Origin: Pseudoxanthomonas broegbernensis
GTDB taxonomy: Bacteria; Pseudomonadota; Gammaproteobacteria; Xanthomonadales; Xanthomonadaceae
Assembly (NCBI RefSeq): GCF_014202435.1
Contig: NZ_JACHGU010000003.1
Location: 186,001 to 250,000 of the forward strand
Direction: 5' to 3'
DNA: 64,000 bases
Both the position numbers and the translations under genes were made by a program. Below are positions 38,996-49,084 of the stretch, in pieces (within the stretch, counting starts at the first letter, position 1; each line of letters begins with the position of its first letter). The notes beneath the pieces are model-generated. The model saw nothing but the letters and a program-made list of their open reading frames with translations, had not been told where the DNA came from and ran no database searches.

Positions 38996-39900
38996 AACGG
39001 CACCGCCGGAAAGCGCGCCGGGCCATCGGCCAGCGCCGCGGCGGGAGCGGCCAGTACGTCCAGTTCCTCCCAGCCATGGGCCAGGGTAGATTCCAGCGCG
39101 GCGTGGACCCCCGCCAGCGCACGCTCGGCCGCGCGCGGCGGCGCCTCGCCGCGCAGCAGGAATGCCGCCAGCAGGGCGGCCAGCACGTCGCCGGTGCCGG
39201 CCACGTCCACGTCCAGGCACGGCGAGCGCAAGCGCCAGGCGGCATCGCGGCCGACCAGCAGGGTGAGCAGGTCGCCGCCCTCGCCCGCCACGCTGTGCGC
39301 CAGCACCCATTCCGGGCCCCGCGCCAGCAAGGCGCGCGCGGCCTCCAGCGCGTCGGCCTGCCCCAGCGCCGGCCGCCCGCTCAGGTTTTCCAGCTCGAAG
39401 GCGTTGGGCGTGACCATCCAGGCCAGCGGCAGCAGCCGCTGCGCGAACACCGCCTCCAGCCCCGGTTCCACGTAGGCCCCGGTATGGGTATCGCCGATGA
39501 CCGGGTCGAGCAGGTAGCGCGGCGCGGCGCCGGCGGCATGGCGGTCCTCCAGCCAGGCGGCGAAGGCCTCGCCGTTGGCGACGCTGCCGAAGTATCCGGA
39601 TACCAGCATCGGCGCGCGCGCACTCACGCCGCGCTCGTCCAGCCCGCGCAGCAGGTCGGCCAGCCATTCGGCCGGCAGCACCCGGCCGCGCAGGGTGGGA
39701 TAGAAGGGCGTGTTGCTGAGCAGCGTGGTCGGCACCTCGGCCACGCGCACACCGAGCATGCGCAGCACCGGCACGGCGGCGCTGTTGCCGGCATGGCCAT
39801 AGGCCAGTTGCGACTGCACCGAGACCAGGTCCACCGGCATAGGCCCCGAGGGGCGCTTGCCGCGCTCGTGGACCAGGTGGGTTTCCAGGCTGTCGCTCAT
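38992..39900 (-). CDS. pdxY: Pyridoxal kinase PdxY
   Basis: Phosphorylates pyridoxal for PLP salvage. The 302-residue ribokinase-fold protein has VQSQLAYGHAGNSAAVPVLRMLG, a segment typical of PdxK/PdxY, then LLDPVIGDTHTG and the anion-hole motif DVAGTGDVLAALLAAFL. It starts with about 20 extra residues before the conserved DLVSVQSQLAYG. Its stop overlaps the following tyrA start, so the two are probably co-translated. Confidence 0.93.
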   Translation of the reverse strand: MSDSLETHLVHERGKRPSGPMPVDLVSVQSQLAYGHAGNSAAVPVLRMLGVRVAEVPTTLLSNTPFYPTLRGRVLPAEWLADLLRGLDERGVSARAPMLVSGYFGSVANGEAFAAWLEDRHAAGAAPRYLLDPVIGDTHTGAYVEPGLEAVFAQRLLPLAWMVTPNAFELENLSGRPALGQADALEAARALLARGPEWVLAHSVAGEGGDLLTLLVGRDAAWRLRSPCLDVDVAGTGDVLAALLAAFLLRGEAPPRAAERALAGVHAALESTLAHGWEELDVLAAPAAALADGPARFPAVPF

Positions 39901-40217
39901 TCAGTCGTCGGAGGAACGGGGCGAAGCATGCTAACGCGTCGGTCCGGCCGCGGTGCGCAGCGTTTCAACTGCAACCGACATTGGCCCGTCCTTGCGGCGC
40001 AGCTTCGGCAGGCATGCGCGCGCGCCGAACCGCACGGCCAGGACGGCCACGCACCGGCACCGTCCAGGCGCGTTCCGGCGGACTCCCTTTGCAGTGCGCC
40101 GGCCGCCGGCCGCACCGCGAAGCGCAGGGCGGGCGATACGGCCGATGGAAGGCTTCCGGCCGCCACGTGCGGCGGCTACACTCCGGCGATGAGGCAAAGA
40201 CTCCGGGGAAACGCACC
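39901..40217. other. 317-bp intergenic region between pdxY and the PilH-like gene
   Basis: No gene could be supported. TTCCGG and TACACT separated by 17 bp (about 40157-40185) form a weak promoter candidate for the response regulator gene. A GC-rich symmetric CCGCC...GGCGG lies inside the spacer. Short open frames here lack ribosome binding sites. Confidence 0.4.
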
Positions 40218-40610
40218 ATGGCACGCATCCTGATCGTCGACGATTCTCCGTCGCAGTTGCTGGGCATCCAGCGCATCGTCGAGAAGCTTGGCCATGAGAC
40301 CCTGACCGCCGAGGACGGCGCCGCCGGCGTGGAAGTGGCCAAGGCCGAACTGCCCGACCTGATCCTGATGGACGTGGTGATGCCCAACCTCAACGGGTTC
40401 CAGGCCACGCGCACGCTCAGCCGCGAAAACTCCACCCGCGGCATCCCGGTGGTGCTGGTCACCACCAAGGACCAGGACACCGACCGCATGTGGGGCATGC
40501 GCCAGGGCGCGCGCGCCTACCTGACCAAGCCGTTCTCCGAGACCGACCTGTCCGACGTCATCGGCCGGCTGCTCGGCGGCGACGAGGACCCGCCCCCTTC
40601 GGCGGCCTGA
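40218..40610 (+). CDS. PilH-like single-domain response regulator
   Basis: A 130-residue receiver domain without an output domain. The acidic pair is IVDDSPSQ, the phosphorylation site Asp52 in LILMDVVMPNLNGFQATR, the conserved Thr/Ser in VLVTTKDQDTDRMWG and the Lys in YLTKPFSETD. The segment TTKDQDTDRMWGMRQGARAYLTKP closely matches PilH of type IV pilus (Chp) chemosensory systems. It is not next to other pil genes here, so the role in twitching motility is inferred from similarity. Confidence 0.88.
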   Translation: MARILIVDDSPSQLLGIQRIVEKLGHETLTAEDGAAGVEVAKAELPDLILMDVVMPNLNGFQATRTLSRENSTRGIPVVLVTTKDQDTDRMWGMRQGARAYLTKPFSETDLSDVIGRLLGGDEDPPPSAA

Positions 40611-40619
40611 GCCGGCGCC

Positions 40620-41504
40620 TCATTCGCCGAAGGCGCGGGCCAGGTCGAGGTAGGCCTTGCGCTGGGCCTCGGTGGCCGGGGCCGGCGCCTGCACCTCCAG
40701 CTCGACGATCTGGTCGCCCGCCGCCTGCTCGCCCGACGCGCCGGCCGGCAGGCCGCGCCCGCGCAGCCGCAGCTTGCGCCCCGAATCGGACTCGGCCGGG
40801 ATCTTCAGTTCCACCGCACCGCCCAGGGTGGGCACGCTGAGCGTGGTGCCCAGCGCCGCCTGCCACGGCTGCACCGGCAGGGCATAGAGGATGTTGCGCC
40901 CGTCCACCTCGAACTGGGGATGGGCCAGGTATTCGATCTCCAACAGCAGGTTGCCGCCGCCGTTGCCCTGCCCGGCCAGGCGGATCGACTGCCCGGCGCG
41001 GATGCCCCGCGGCACCCGCACCTCAAGCTGCCGCCCGTTGAGGGTGATGCGCACGCTGTCGCCGCGGTACACCGCCTCCAGCGGCACCGCCAGCCTGGCC
41101 CGGGTGTCGCCACGCGGCTGCGGCCCGCGCCCGCCGGCGCCGCGCTGGCGGGCGAAGATGCTCTCGAAGAAGTCGCTGAAACCGCCCCCGCCGCCGCGGC
41201 CGCCCGCATCGCCGAACACTTCCTCGAAGTCGAATCCCGCGCCGTCGAACCCGTCCGGCGGCGGGTGGAACTCCTGCCCCGGCCGGTAGCCGCGCGCACG
41301 CAACTGGTCGTAGGCCGAGCGCTTGGCCGGGTCGCGCAGCGCCTCGTAGGCTTCGCCCACCGCCTTGAACTTCTCCTCGGCGCCGGGCTCCTTGCTCACG
41401 TCCGGGTGGTACTTGCGCGCCAGGCGGCGGTAGGCCGACTTGATCTCGGCCTCGCCGGCGCTGGGTTCCACGCCCAGGATCGCGTAGTAGTCCTTGAATT
41501 CCAT
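40620..41504 (-). CDS. cbpA: DnaJ-class co-chaperone (CbpA type)
   Basis: A 294-residue J-domain protein without zinc finger. The J domain has the HPD motif in LARKYHPDVSKEPGAEEKF, followed by a Gly/Phe-rich linker (residues 80-130) and two DnaJ C-terminal beta domains (VRITLNGRQLEVRVPRGIRAG; LGTTLSVPTLGGAVELKIP). It stimulates DnaK and may bind DNA like CbpA. The start at MEFKDYYAILGV is where the family begins. It lies downstream of hsp20 on the same strand, behind a hairpin at 41564-41591. Confidence 0.9.
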   Translation of the reverse strand: MEFKDYYAILGVEPSAGEAEIKSAYRRLARKYHPDVSKEPGAEEKFKAVGEAYEALRDPAKRSAYDQLRARGYRPGQEFHPPPDGFDGAGFDFEEVFGDAGGRGGGGGFSDFFESIFARQRGAGGRGPQPRGDTRARLAVPLEAVYRGDSVRITLNGRQLEVRVPRGIRAGQSIRLAGQGNGGGNLLLEIEYLAHPQFEVDGRNILYALPVQPWQAALGTTLSVPTLGGAVELKIPAESDSGRKLRLRGRGLPAGASGEQAAGDQIVELEVQAPAPATEAQRKAYLDLARAFGE

Positions 41505-41563
41505 CCGTTCACCATTGCTCAGGCGCGGCCGCGCGGCACGAAGCGCACGGCCCCATGAAGAAG

Positions 41564-41591
41564 AGGCCCGTGACGCGGACGCCACGGGCCT
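41564..41591 (-). terminator. Hairpin between hsp20 and dnaJ-type gene
   Basis: AGGCCCGTG (41564-41572) and CACGGGCCT (41583-41591) form a perfect 9-bp stem with a 10-base loop. On the minus strand it is followed by CTTCTTC. It probably ends or attenuates the hsp20 transcript before the cbpA-like gene. Confidence 0.6.
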
Positions 41592-41683
41592 GGATTCTAA
41601 AGGCTACGCCCTCCGCCGCCTCACAACGGCGGCGGAGGACGGTACCGGCCGGCCGATGTCCCCGGCACGGCCCGCGCCGCGCG

Positions 41684-42133
41684 CTACTGCACCTGGATGC
41701 GGCGCGGCGTGGCCTGCGGGCGCTTGGGGATGTCGATCCGCAGCACCCCGTGGAGGCCGCTGGCGGTGACCCCGTCCGGGTCGGCGCTGTCGGGCAGGGC
41801 GAAGCGGCGGTAGAAGCTGCCCCAGGCGCGCTCGCGGCGCGAATAGCCTGCGTCCTCCCGTTCCTGCTCGCCGGCGCGCTCGCCCTTCAGGCTGAGGATG
41901 CCCTTGTCCATCTGCACCTCGATCTCCTTGGGGTCCACGCCAGGGATGTCGGCGAGGATGACGAAGCGATCGGCCTCCTCGCGGATGTCCACGCGCGGCG
42001 CCCACTGGCTGGTCACCACGTCGGACTGGTCGCCGGCGGCCTCGCCGAAGAAGCGGTCGAATACCTGCTTGAACTCGTCCTGCAGGTGGCGGCCCGGGAA
42101 GTTGCTGTGCGTGTTGTAGCGGACAATGGTCAT
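41684..42133 (-). CDS. Small heat shock protein (Hsp20/alpha-crystallin)
   Basis: A 149-residue holdase chaperone. The alpha-crystallin domain runs from WAPRVDIREEADRFVILADIPGVDPKEIEVQ to the conserved GVLRIDIPK, and the C-terminal RRIQVQ supplies the I-x-V oligomerisation motif. ATG 42133 has AGGAG eight bases upstream. A sigma-32-type promoter at 42183-42210 lies about 45 bp upstream, so heat induction is expected. Divergent from the peroxiredoxin gene. Confidence 0.95.
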   Translation of the reverse strand: MTIVRYNTHSNFPGRHLQDEFKQVFDRFFGEAAGDQSDVVTSQWAPRVDIREEADRFVILADIPGVDPKEIEVQMDKGILSLKGERAGEQEREDAGYSRRERAWGSFYRRFALPDSADPDGVTASGLHGVLRIDIPKRPQATPRRIQVQ

Positions 42134-42182
42134 GTCGGTCTCCTGGCTCGGATTGGCCGCGTTGCGCCGCGGCGATGAACGC

Positions 42183-42210
42183 AAGATGGGCGTGGGCGCG
42201 CGCGTTTCAA
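42183..42210 (-). promoter_or_regulatory. Sigma-32 (heat shock) promoter of hsp20
   Basis: On the minus strand TTGAAA (42210-42205), a 14-bp spacer and CCCATCTT (42190-42183) match the RpoH consensus TTGAAA-N11-16-CCCCATNT closely. The start point would lie near 42175, leaving about 40 bp of leader before the hsp20 ATG. Confidence 0.75.
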
Positions 42211-42297
42211 CAGCCGCCACGCCCGCGCAACACGACTGCGGCTAGACTGCGTTCAGCCTCCGGTCCGCGACCGGCCTTCCCCCCGAGGAACCCCGCA

Positions 42298-42777
42298 ATG
42301 ACCATCCAGATCGGCGACCGTATTCCCGAAGTCGTGCTCAAGTGCATCCGCGAGGGCGTGGAGAGCGTGGACACCCGCACCCTGTTCGACGGCCGCAAGG
42401 CGGTGCTGTTCGCGGTGCCCGGCGCCTTTACCCCCACCTGCTCGGAAAAGCACCTGCCCGGCTTCATCGCCCACTTCGAGGACTTCCGCAGCCGCGGCGT
42501 CGACGTGGTCTGCATGGCGGTCAACGACCCGTTCGTGATGCAGGCCTGGGGCAAGACCCTGAACGCGCCGGACGGCCTGCAACTGGTGTCCGACGGCAAC
42601 GCCGACCTGACCCGCGCCCTGGGCCTGGAGATGGACGCCAGCGGCTACGGCATGGGCCTGCGCGCGCGCCGTTTCGCGCTGTACATCGAGGATGGCGTGG
42701 TCCGGCAGTTGTTCGTCGAGGCGCCGGGCGAGTTCAAGGTGTCCTCGGCCGAGAACGTGCTGCAGCACCTGCCCTGA
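42298..42777 (+). CDS. Peroxiredoxin (Prx5/glutaredoxin-type)
   Basis: A 159-residue thiol peroxidase of the Prx5 group. The peroxidatic cysteine is Cys48 in PGAFTPTCSEKHLPGF, followed by VCMAVNDPFVMQAWGK. It reduces hydrogen peroxide and organic peroxides with thiols from glutaredoxin or thioredoxin. No fused glutaredoxin domain is present. Ends 28 bp from convergent pbpC. A GGCTAGACT segment about 50 bp upstream resembles a -10 region shared with other genes in the window. Confidence 0.93.
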   Translation: MTIQIGDRIPEVVLKCIREGVESVDTRTLFDGRKAVLFAVPGAFTPTCSEKHLPGFIAHFEDFRSRGVDVVCMAVNDPFVMQAWGKTLNAPDGLQLVSDGNADLTRALGLEMDASGYGMGLRARRFALYIEDGVVRQLFVEAPGEFKVSSAENVLQHLP

Positions 42778-42804
42778 GCAGCGCGGCGGGCGCGACGGCG
42801 GCGC

Positions 42805-45309
42805 TCAGCGCGCGGCCGGCGCCGGCCGGTCCCGGGCCGGCTCGCCGGTCCCCTCCATCGCGGCGACCGGTACGTGCCCGGGTACGTACCCGATGGAGGC
42901 CGGCCCGGGCCGCGGCCCGATGTGCGCCACGCCGAAGCGCACCTGCGCCCATGCCCCGCTCTCGGCCAGCGCGGTGAGCACGTGGGTGCCGCGGCCCGCC
43001 GCCGCATAGTCGTACTCGAAGCCGCGCGCCCCTTCGGTCTGCGCGATCCAACGCCCGTCCAGTAGCCATTGCACCCGCACGGAGGTGCCCAGGGCGCGCA
43101 CGCGCAGGCGCAGGCCGCGCGGGCTGCCTGGCGGCGGCGCCAGGGTGGCACGGTCGGCGATGCCCTCGATCCGCAGCGACTCCATCGCCTCGCGCCCGTC
43201 GGCCACGCAGTCCGGCGCGAGCGGCGGCAGGGTCGCGGCGCGGCGCACGCCGGCCGGCAGCCAGGGCGACAGCAGCGCCGGCCAGCGTGCGATCTCCGCT
43301 TCGCGCGCCTGGTGCGGCCGCGCGCAGTCGGCGGACAGGCGCAGGCCGCTGGCGGCGTCCACCCGGAAGCGCTCGCGGCCGGCGTTCCACAGGCGCGCAT
43401 CGCGCTCGGGAAAGGTGGGCGGCGTGGTGCCGTCCAGCCGCCACGCATCGAGGCGCCGCTGGCACAGCGCCGCCGGCGTCTGCGCGGCGGCCAGCCCCAG
43501 CGGCCAGCAGATCTCGGCACGGTCCACCGACGCCGGGCGCGGCACCGGGTCGGCGTCGCCCGGCGCGCGCGGCAGGCTGTCCACCACCTCAAACAGCAGC
43601 GGCAGCGCGGTGATCGCGCCGTACTGCCCCGGCAGCGGCGTGCCGTCCGGGCGTCCGACCCAGACCCCGACCGTGTGCCGCCGCGTGCCGCCCACCGCCC
43701 AGGCATCGCGGAAGCCGTAGCTGGTGCCGGTCTTCCACGCCACCGGCGGCCGCGTGCCGGTGGCGAATGCGGCGGCATGGCCCGGCCTCGGGTTGGCCTG
43801 CAGGATCTCGCGCACGATCCAGGCCGCGCCCGGCGACAGCAGGCGGCGCTCGACCAGCGGCTGTTCCGGGGTGTGGCGCACCTGCGCGGCCACGCCCTGG
43901 CGCTGGAAGGCGGCGAAGGCACCGACCAGTTCCTCCAGGCGCACGCCGGTGCCGCCCAGGATCAGCGGCAAGCCGGGCCGCGCCCCGCGCGGGAAGCGCA
44001 GCGGCACGCCCGCATGGTTCAGCCGGGCGGCGAAGCGTGCCGGGCCCACCCGGTCGAGCAGGTCCACCGCCGGCACGTTCAGCGACAGCCGCAGCGCCGT
44101 GGCCGCGCCGACCGGGCCATTGAACGCCTCGCCGAAATTGCCCGGCCGGTATCCGCCGAAGTCCTGCGGCGCGTCCACCAGCAGGCTTTCGGAATGGATC
44201 AGGCCATCGTCCAGGGCCATGCCGTACAGGAACGGCTTGAGCGTGGAACCGGGCGAGCGCCAGGCCCGGACCATGTCCACGTGGCCCAGCCGCTCGCGGT
44301 CGCCGAAGGCCACCGAGCCGACGTAGGCGCGCGCCTCCATGGTCGCGTTGTCCACCACCAGCAACGCGGCCGACGTGCGCGGCGGCAGCGCGGCGAAGTA
44401 GGCGGTCACCCGCTCCTCCAGCGCCCGCTGCAGGTCGGCATCGAGCGTGGTGACGATGCGCGACGCCCGCGGTCGTTGCTGGCGCAGGCGCTGGGCCAGC
44501 AGCGCGGCGTGCACGGGCACCTGCAGCGAGCGCGCGACCACCGGCTCGATCCGCGCGTCCTCCACGTCCAGTGCCGACCACGCGCCCAGCGCCCGCATCC
44601 GCGCCAGCACCTTGTCGCGCGCCGCGCGCGCCGCTTCCGGGTGGCGGTCCGGCCGCAGCCGGCTGGGCGCCTGCGGCAACACCGCCAGCAACGCGGCCTC
44701 GGCGTGCGACAGGCGCGCGGCCGGCTTGCCCAGGTAGGCCCAACTGGCGGCCTCCACGCCCTCGATGGTGCCGCCGAACGGCGCCCGCTCCAGGTACACC
44801 TGCAGGATCTGGTCCTTGGACAGGCGCGCTTCCAGTTGCAGCGCGCGCGCCATCTGCCTCAGCTTGCCGGCGAGGCTGCGGGTGTCGTGCCCGTCGAGGA
44901 TGCGCGCCACCTGCATGCTCAGGGTCGAGCCGCCGGAGACGATGCCGCCGCTGCGCAGCCATTGCCAGGCCGCGCGCAGCAGTGCGGCCGGATTTACCCC
45001 GGGATGGCGGTGAAACCAGCGGTCCTCGTAGTTGAGCAGCGCCTCCAGGTACAGCGGCGAGACCGATTCCGGCGTGGCCGGATAGCGCCAGACGCCCTGA
45101 GCATCGGCGAAGGCCCGCAACGGCGTGCCGTCGCGGGCGGTGACCACCGTGGCGATGCCGGCGTCGCTGCCGGGCAACGGCGGCGGGAAGGCCAGGTCCA
45201 GGGCCAGCGCCGCGACGAGCACGGCCACGGTCCCCCAGCGCAGCCACAGCAGCAGCCGGCGCGGGGAGAAACGTCGAATCGGTCGTGGTCCTGCTGGCTC
45301 CGAACGCAT
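42805..45309 (-). CDS. pbpC: Penicillin-binding protein 1C
   Basis: An 834-residue bifunctional murein synthase. After a cytoplasmic basic start and one membrane helix (TVAVLVAALALDLAF), the GT51 transglycosylase domain has EDRWFHRHPGVNPAALLRA and GGSTLSMQVARI. The transpeptidase domain has SPGSTLKPF (active Ser in the STLK box), SLN and KTGTSYGF. The C-terminal BiPBP_C-like domain is typical of PBP1C. An alpha-2-macroglobulin gene (yfhM), often beside pbpC, is not adjacent. The start at MRSEPAGPRP is chosen because the frame further upstream is unlike the family. Confidence 0.94.
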   Translation of the reverse strand: MRSEPAGPRPIRRFSPRRLLLWLRWGTVAVLVAALALDLAFPPPLPGSDAGIATVVTARDGTPLRAFADAQGVWRYPATPESVSPLYLEALLNYEDRWFHRHPGVNPAALLRAAWQWLRSGGIVSGGSTLSMQVARILDGHDTRSLAGKLRQMARALQLEARLSKDQILQVYLERAPFGGTIEGVEAASWAYLGKPAARLSHAEAALLAVLPQAPSRLRPDRHPEAARAARDKVLARMRALGAWSALDVEDARIEPVVARSLQVPVHAALLAQRLRQQRPRASRIVTTLDADLQRALEERVTAYFAALPPRTSAALLVVDNATMEARAYVGSVAFGDRERLGHVDMVRAWRSPGSTLKPFLYGMALDDGLIHSESLLVDAPQDFGGYRPGNFGEAFNGPVGAATALRLSLNVPAVDLLDRVGPARFAARLNHAGVPLRFPRGARPGLPLILGGTGVRLEELVGAFAAFQRQGVAAQVRHTPEQPLVERRLLSPGAAWIVREILQANPRPGHAAAFATGTRPPVAWKTGTSYGFRDAWAVGGTRRHTVGVWVGRPDGTPLPGQYGAITALPLLFEVVDSLPRAPGDADPVPRPASVDRAEICWPLGLAAAQTPAALCQRRLDAWRLDGTTPPTFPERDARLWNAGRERFRVDAASGLRLSADCARPHQAREAEIARWPALLSPWLPAGVRRAATLPPLAPDCVADGREAMESLRIEGIADRATLAPPPGSPRGLRLRVRALGTSVRVQWLLDGRWIAQTEGARGFEYDYAAAGRGTHVLTALAESGAWAQVRFGVAHIGPRPGPASIGYVPGHVPVAAMEGTGEPARDRPAPAAR

Positions 45310-45670
45310 GCGCCGACAACGTGCCGCGGCCTGGCGCCGCCCGCCCATTGGACGCGATCCATGCCCGGCAGAGGAAGCCCTGGCGAAAGCACCGGAAAAT
45401 CCGGGCGCGATCTCCTGGATGCCCGGTGACGGTCCGGTCCAGCAGGGCGATGCCTTCAAAGCTGGCTTCGGGCGAGCCGCACCGTCACGGAAAACGCCAG
45501 CTTCGGAAGGGCCCGCCGTCCCGAGGGGGCAGCGCCATCCCCCGACCGCCGCGGCTCCCGCCGAGGCCCACGACAAACGGCGCTCTTGCCATTGCCGTTG
45601 GACGTTACCGTCGAGCCTCCCGCCGCCTCACTGCGAAGTCGCGCCGGAGAGATGCCTCGCGGCGCTCAGC
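45310..45670. other. 361-bp intergenic region upstream of pbpC
   Basis: No gene is supported. It contains GCTTCGGAAGGG-type repeat sequence at 45500-45522, which recurs in inverse orientation at 52122-52144, and a GGGGG...CCCCC hairpin (about 45524-45545) right after it. The region separates the acyl-CoA dehydrogenase from pbpC on the same strand. Confidence 0.45.
45500..45522. repeat. Copy 1 of a dispersed intergenic repeat
   Basis: The 23-base segment starting GCTTCGGAAGGG matches the reverse complement of 52122-52144 at 21 of 23 positions by direct comparison. Both lie in non-coding gaps and next to GC-rich hairpins. Confidence 0.55.
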
Positions 45671-46819
<1,149 letters not shown>

Positions 46820-46886
46820 GGGGAACCCCTCCGTTCCGGTCGATGGTCCCGATTGTAACCGCCCCACCATTCGCATGCGTATGTGG

Positions 46887-46933
46887 TTGACCCGCCCTGC
46901 CCGCGGCGAGACAATCATCTCTATATCGCGATA
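46887..46933 (+). promoter_or_regulatory. Promoter and operator of the ArsR-methyltransferase/metH operon
   Basis: TTGACC (46887-46892) and GACAAT (46910-46915), 17 bp apart, form a good sigma-70 promoter. Directly behind it, over the expected start point, is the perfect palindrome TATCGCGATA (46924-46933); a second palindrome AGATATCT (46937-46944) abuts the ATG and overlaps the ribosome binding site AGGAAG. This is the place for an autoregulatory ArsR operator, by inference. Confidence 0.6.
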
Positions 46934-46944
46934 GGAAGATATCT

Positions 46945-47874
46945 ATGGACCTGGAAGACTGGTCGGTCCGGTTGAAGGTCTTCGCCGACGCCACCCGCGT
47001 GCGCTTGCTGGCGCTGCTGGAGCTGGAGGAACTGACCGTGGCCGAGCTGTCCTCGGTCACCCGCCTGGCCCAGCCGCGCGTGTCCACCCACCTGGCCAAG
47101 CTGAAGGAGGCCGGGCTGGTGCGCGACCGCCGCGCCGGCGTGTCGGCCTACTACCGCTTCGACGAGGACGCGCTGGACCCGGCCCAGCGCATCCTCTGGC
47201 AGACCCTGAGCACCGGCAGCGACGATCCGCTGCTGCGCCAGGACGCCGAGCGCCTGCCGGGCGTGCTGGCCGCGCGCGCCGCCGGCCAGAACTGGGCCGA
47301 CAGCGTGGCCGGGGACATGGAGCGCCACTATTCCCCCGGCCGCACCTGGGAGGCGCTGGCGCGCAGCGCGCTGCCGCTGCTGGAGACCGGCGACGTGCTC
47401 GACATCGCCTCCGGCGACGGCGTGCTGGCCGAGCTGCTGGCCCCGCACTCGCATCGCTACGTCTGCATCGACACCAGCGCGCGCGTGGTCGCCGCCGCCG
47501 CCGAGCGCCTGCGCCGGCTGCGCAACGTGGAAGTGCGCGAGGGCGACATGCACGCCCTGCCTTTCGAGGACGGCAGCTTCGACCTGGTGGTGCTGATGCA
47601 CGCCCTGACCTACTCGACGCTGCCGGCGCAGGCCGTGGCCGAGGCCGCGCGCGTGCTGCGCCGTGGCGGCCGCCTGCTGCTGACCAGCCTGGCCCGGCAC
47701 GAGCATCGCGCGGTGGTGGAGACCTACGGCCACGTCAACCTCGGCTTCGCCGCCAAGGAGCTGCGCCGCTTCGTGGAGAAGGCCGGGCTGGAGACCGCCA
47801 GCCTGGAGAGCGTCACCCGCGAGCGCCGCCCGCCGCACTTCGAGGTGCTTTCTTTGATCGGGAACAAGCCATGA
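46945..47874 (+). CDS. ArsR-family regulator fused to a SAM-dependent methyltransferase domain
   Basis: A 309-residue two-domain protein. Residues 1-90 form a winged helix of the ArsR type ([47 protein letters not shown]). From about residue 110 comes a class I methyltransferase fold with motif [37 protein letters not shown] and [12 protein letters not shown]. No cysteine metal site of arsenic sensors is seen. The stop overlaps the metH-N ATG (ATGA). Known ArsR regulators such as SahR sense S-adenosylhomocysteine and control the SAM cycle; this protein may use its methyltransferase fold as the SAM/SAH sensor, by inference. Confidence 0.92.
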   Translation: MDLEDWSVRLKVFADATRVRLLALLELEELTVAELSSVTRLAQPRVSTHLAKLKEAGLVRDRRAGVSAYYRFDEDALDPAQRILWQTLSTGSDDPLLRQDAERLPGVLAARAAGQNWADSVAGDMERHYSPGRTWEALARSALPLLETGDVLDIASGDGVLAELLAPHSHRYVCIDTSARVVAAAAERLRRLRNVEVREGDMHALPFEDGSFDLVVLMHALTYSTLPAQAVAEAARVLRRGGRLLLTSLARHEHRAVVETYGHVNLGFAAKELRRFVEKAGLETASLESVTRERRPPHFEVLSLIGNKP

Positions 47875-49046
47875 CCGCAAGTGCGAACCCCGCGCAGGAA
47901 CCTGCGCCCCCCGGCGCCGGATTCGCGCGCACGCTGCCCTGGCTGCACCCGCGGCGCGTGGCCTTGCTGGAGGCGTCCCTGCGCGAGCGCATCCTCATCA
48001 TCGACGGGGCCATGGGCACGATGATCCAGCAGCACGCCCTGGAAGAGGCCGACTACCGCGGCGAACGCTTCGCCGCCGGCTACGATTCCGCGCACCGATC
48101 CGCTGCGCAGGACCCGGCCCACGCGCACGGCCCGGGCTGCGACCACGCGCCGCAGGGCCACGATCTCAAGGGCAACAACGACCTGCTGCTGCTGACCCGG
48201 CCCGAGCTGATCGCCGGCATCCACCGCGCCTACCTGGAGGCCGGCGCCGACCTGGTGGAGACCAACACCTTCAACGCCACCTCCGCCAGCCAGGCCGACT
48301 ACCACCTCGAACACCTGGTGTACGAGTTGAACAAGGCCGGCGCCCACGTCGCGCGCCAGGTGTGCGACGAGATCGAGGCCGCCACCCCGCAGCAGCCCCG
48401 CTTCGTGATCGGCGTGCTCGGCCCGACCAGCCGCACCGCGTCGATCAGCCCCGACGTCAACGACCCGGGCTTCCGCAACACCAGCTTCGACGAGCTGCGC
48501 ACCACGTACGCACAGGCGGTGGAAGGCCTGATCGACGGCGGCGCCGACGCCCTCATGGTCGAGACCATCTTCGACACCCTCAACGCCAAGGCCGCCCTCT
48601 ACGCCATCGAGGAAGTGTTCGACGCGCGCGGCGGGCGGCTGCCGGTGATGATCTCCGGCACCATCACCGACGCTTCCGGCCGCACCCTGTCCGGGCAGAC
48701 CGCCGAGGCCTTCCACACCTCGCTGGCCCACGCGCGGCCGCTGTCGATCGGCCTGAACTGCGCGCTCGGCGCGCAGGAGCTGCGCCCGCACGTGGAGGCG
48801 CTTGCCGGGACATCGCCGTACTACGTCAGCGCCCATCCCAACGCAGGCCTGCCCAACGCCTTCGGCGGCTACGACCAGACCCCCGAGGAGATGGCCGGGA
48901 TGCTGGAGGAATTCGCCCGCTCCGGCCTGCTCAACCTGGTCGGCGGCTGCTGCGGCACCACGCCGGACCACATCCGCGCCATCGCCGAGGCCGTGCGTGG
49001 ATTGCCGCCACGGGTACCGCCGGCGGCACTGGAGCAGGCGGCATGA
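47871..49046 (+). CDS. metH: Methionine synthase, homocysteine-binding half
   Basis: A 391-residue protein equal to the N-terminal Hcy-binding barrel of cobalamin-dependent methionine synthase. It begins the conserved part with [13 protein letters not shown] and has the zinc cysteines in GLNCALG and [14 protein letters not shown]. The remaining domains are encoded by the next gene, 93 bp downstream in the same frame, behind a single TGA. I recall split MetH in xanthomonads, so this is likely functional. It carries an insertion rich in His and Gly ([14 protein letters not shown]) absent from E. coli MetH. Coupled by ATGA to the regulator gene. Confidence 0.94.
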   Translation: MTASANPAQEPAPPGAGFARTLPWLHPRRVALLEASLRERILIIDGAMGTMIQQHALEEADYRGERFAAGYDSAHRSAAQDPAHAHGPGCDHAPQGHDLKGNNDLLLLTRPELIAGIHRAYLEAGADLVETNTFNATSASQADYHLEHLVYELNKAGAHVARQVCDEIEAATPQQPRFVIGVLGPTSRTASISPDVNDPGFRNTSFDELRTTYAQAVEGLIDGGADALMVETIFDTLNAKAALYAIEEVFDARGGRLPVMISGTITDASGRTLSGQTAEAFHTSLAHARPLSIGLNCALGAQELRPHVEALAGTSPYYVSAHPNAGLPNAFGGYDQTPEEMAGMLEEFARSGLLNLVGGCCGTTPDHIRAIAEAVRGLPPRVPPAALEQAA

Positions 49047-49084
49047 GCGCTCCCGCCACCCTCCCATTCCCCGTGGCCGTCGTT

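Noticed and set aside
45310-45670. Alpha-2-macroglobulin gene or fragment next to pbpC
   Set aside because: The gap contains no such coding sequence; only repeats and short frames are present.
46850-46945. Cobalamin or SAM riboswitch ahead of the metH operon
   Set aside because: The leader after the predicted start point is only about 20 bases long, far too short for either riboswitch.
47871-49046. metH N-terminal half as a broken pseudogene
   Set aside because: Both halves keep complete domains and catalytic ligands, the break falls in the domain linker, and split metH is what I recall for xanthomonads.
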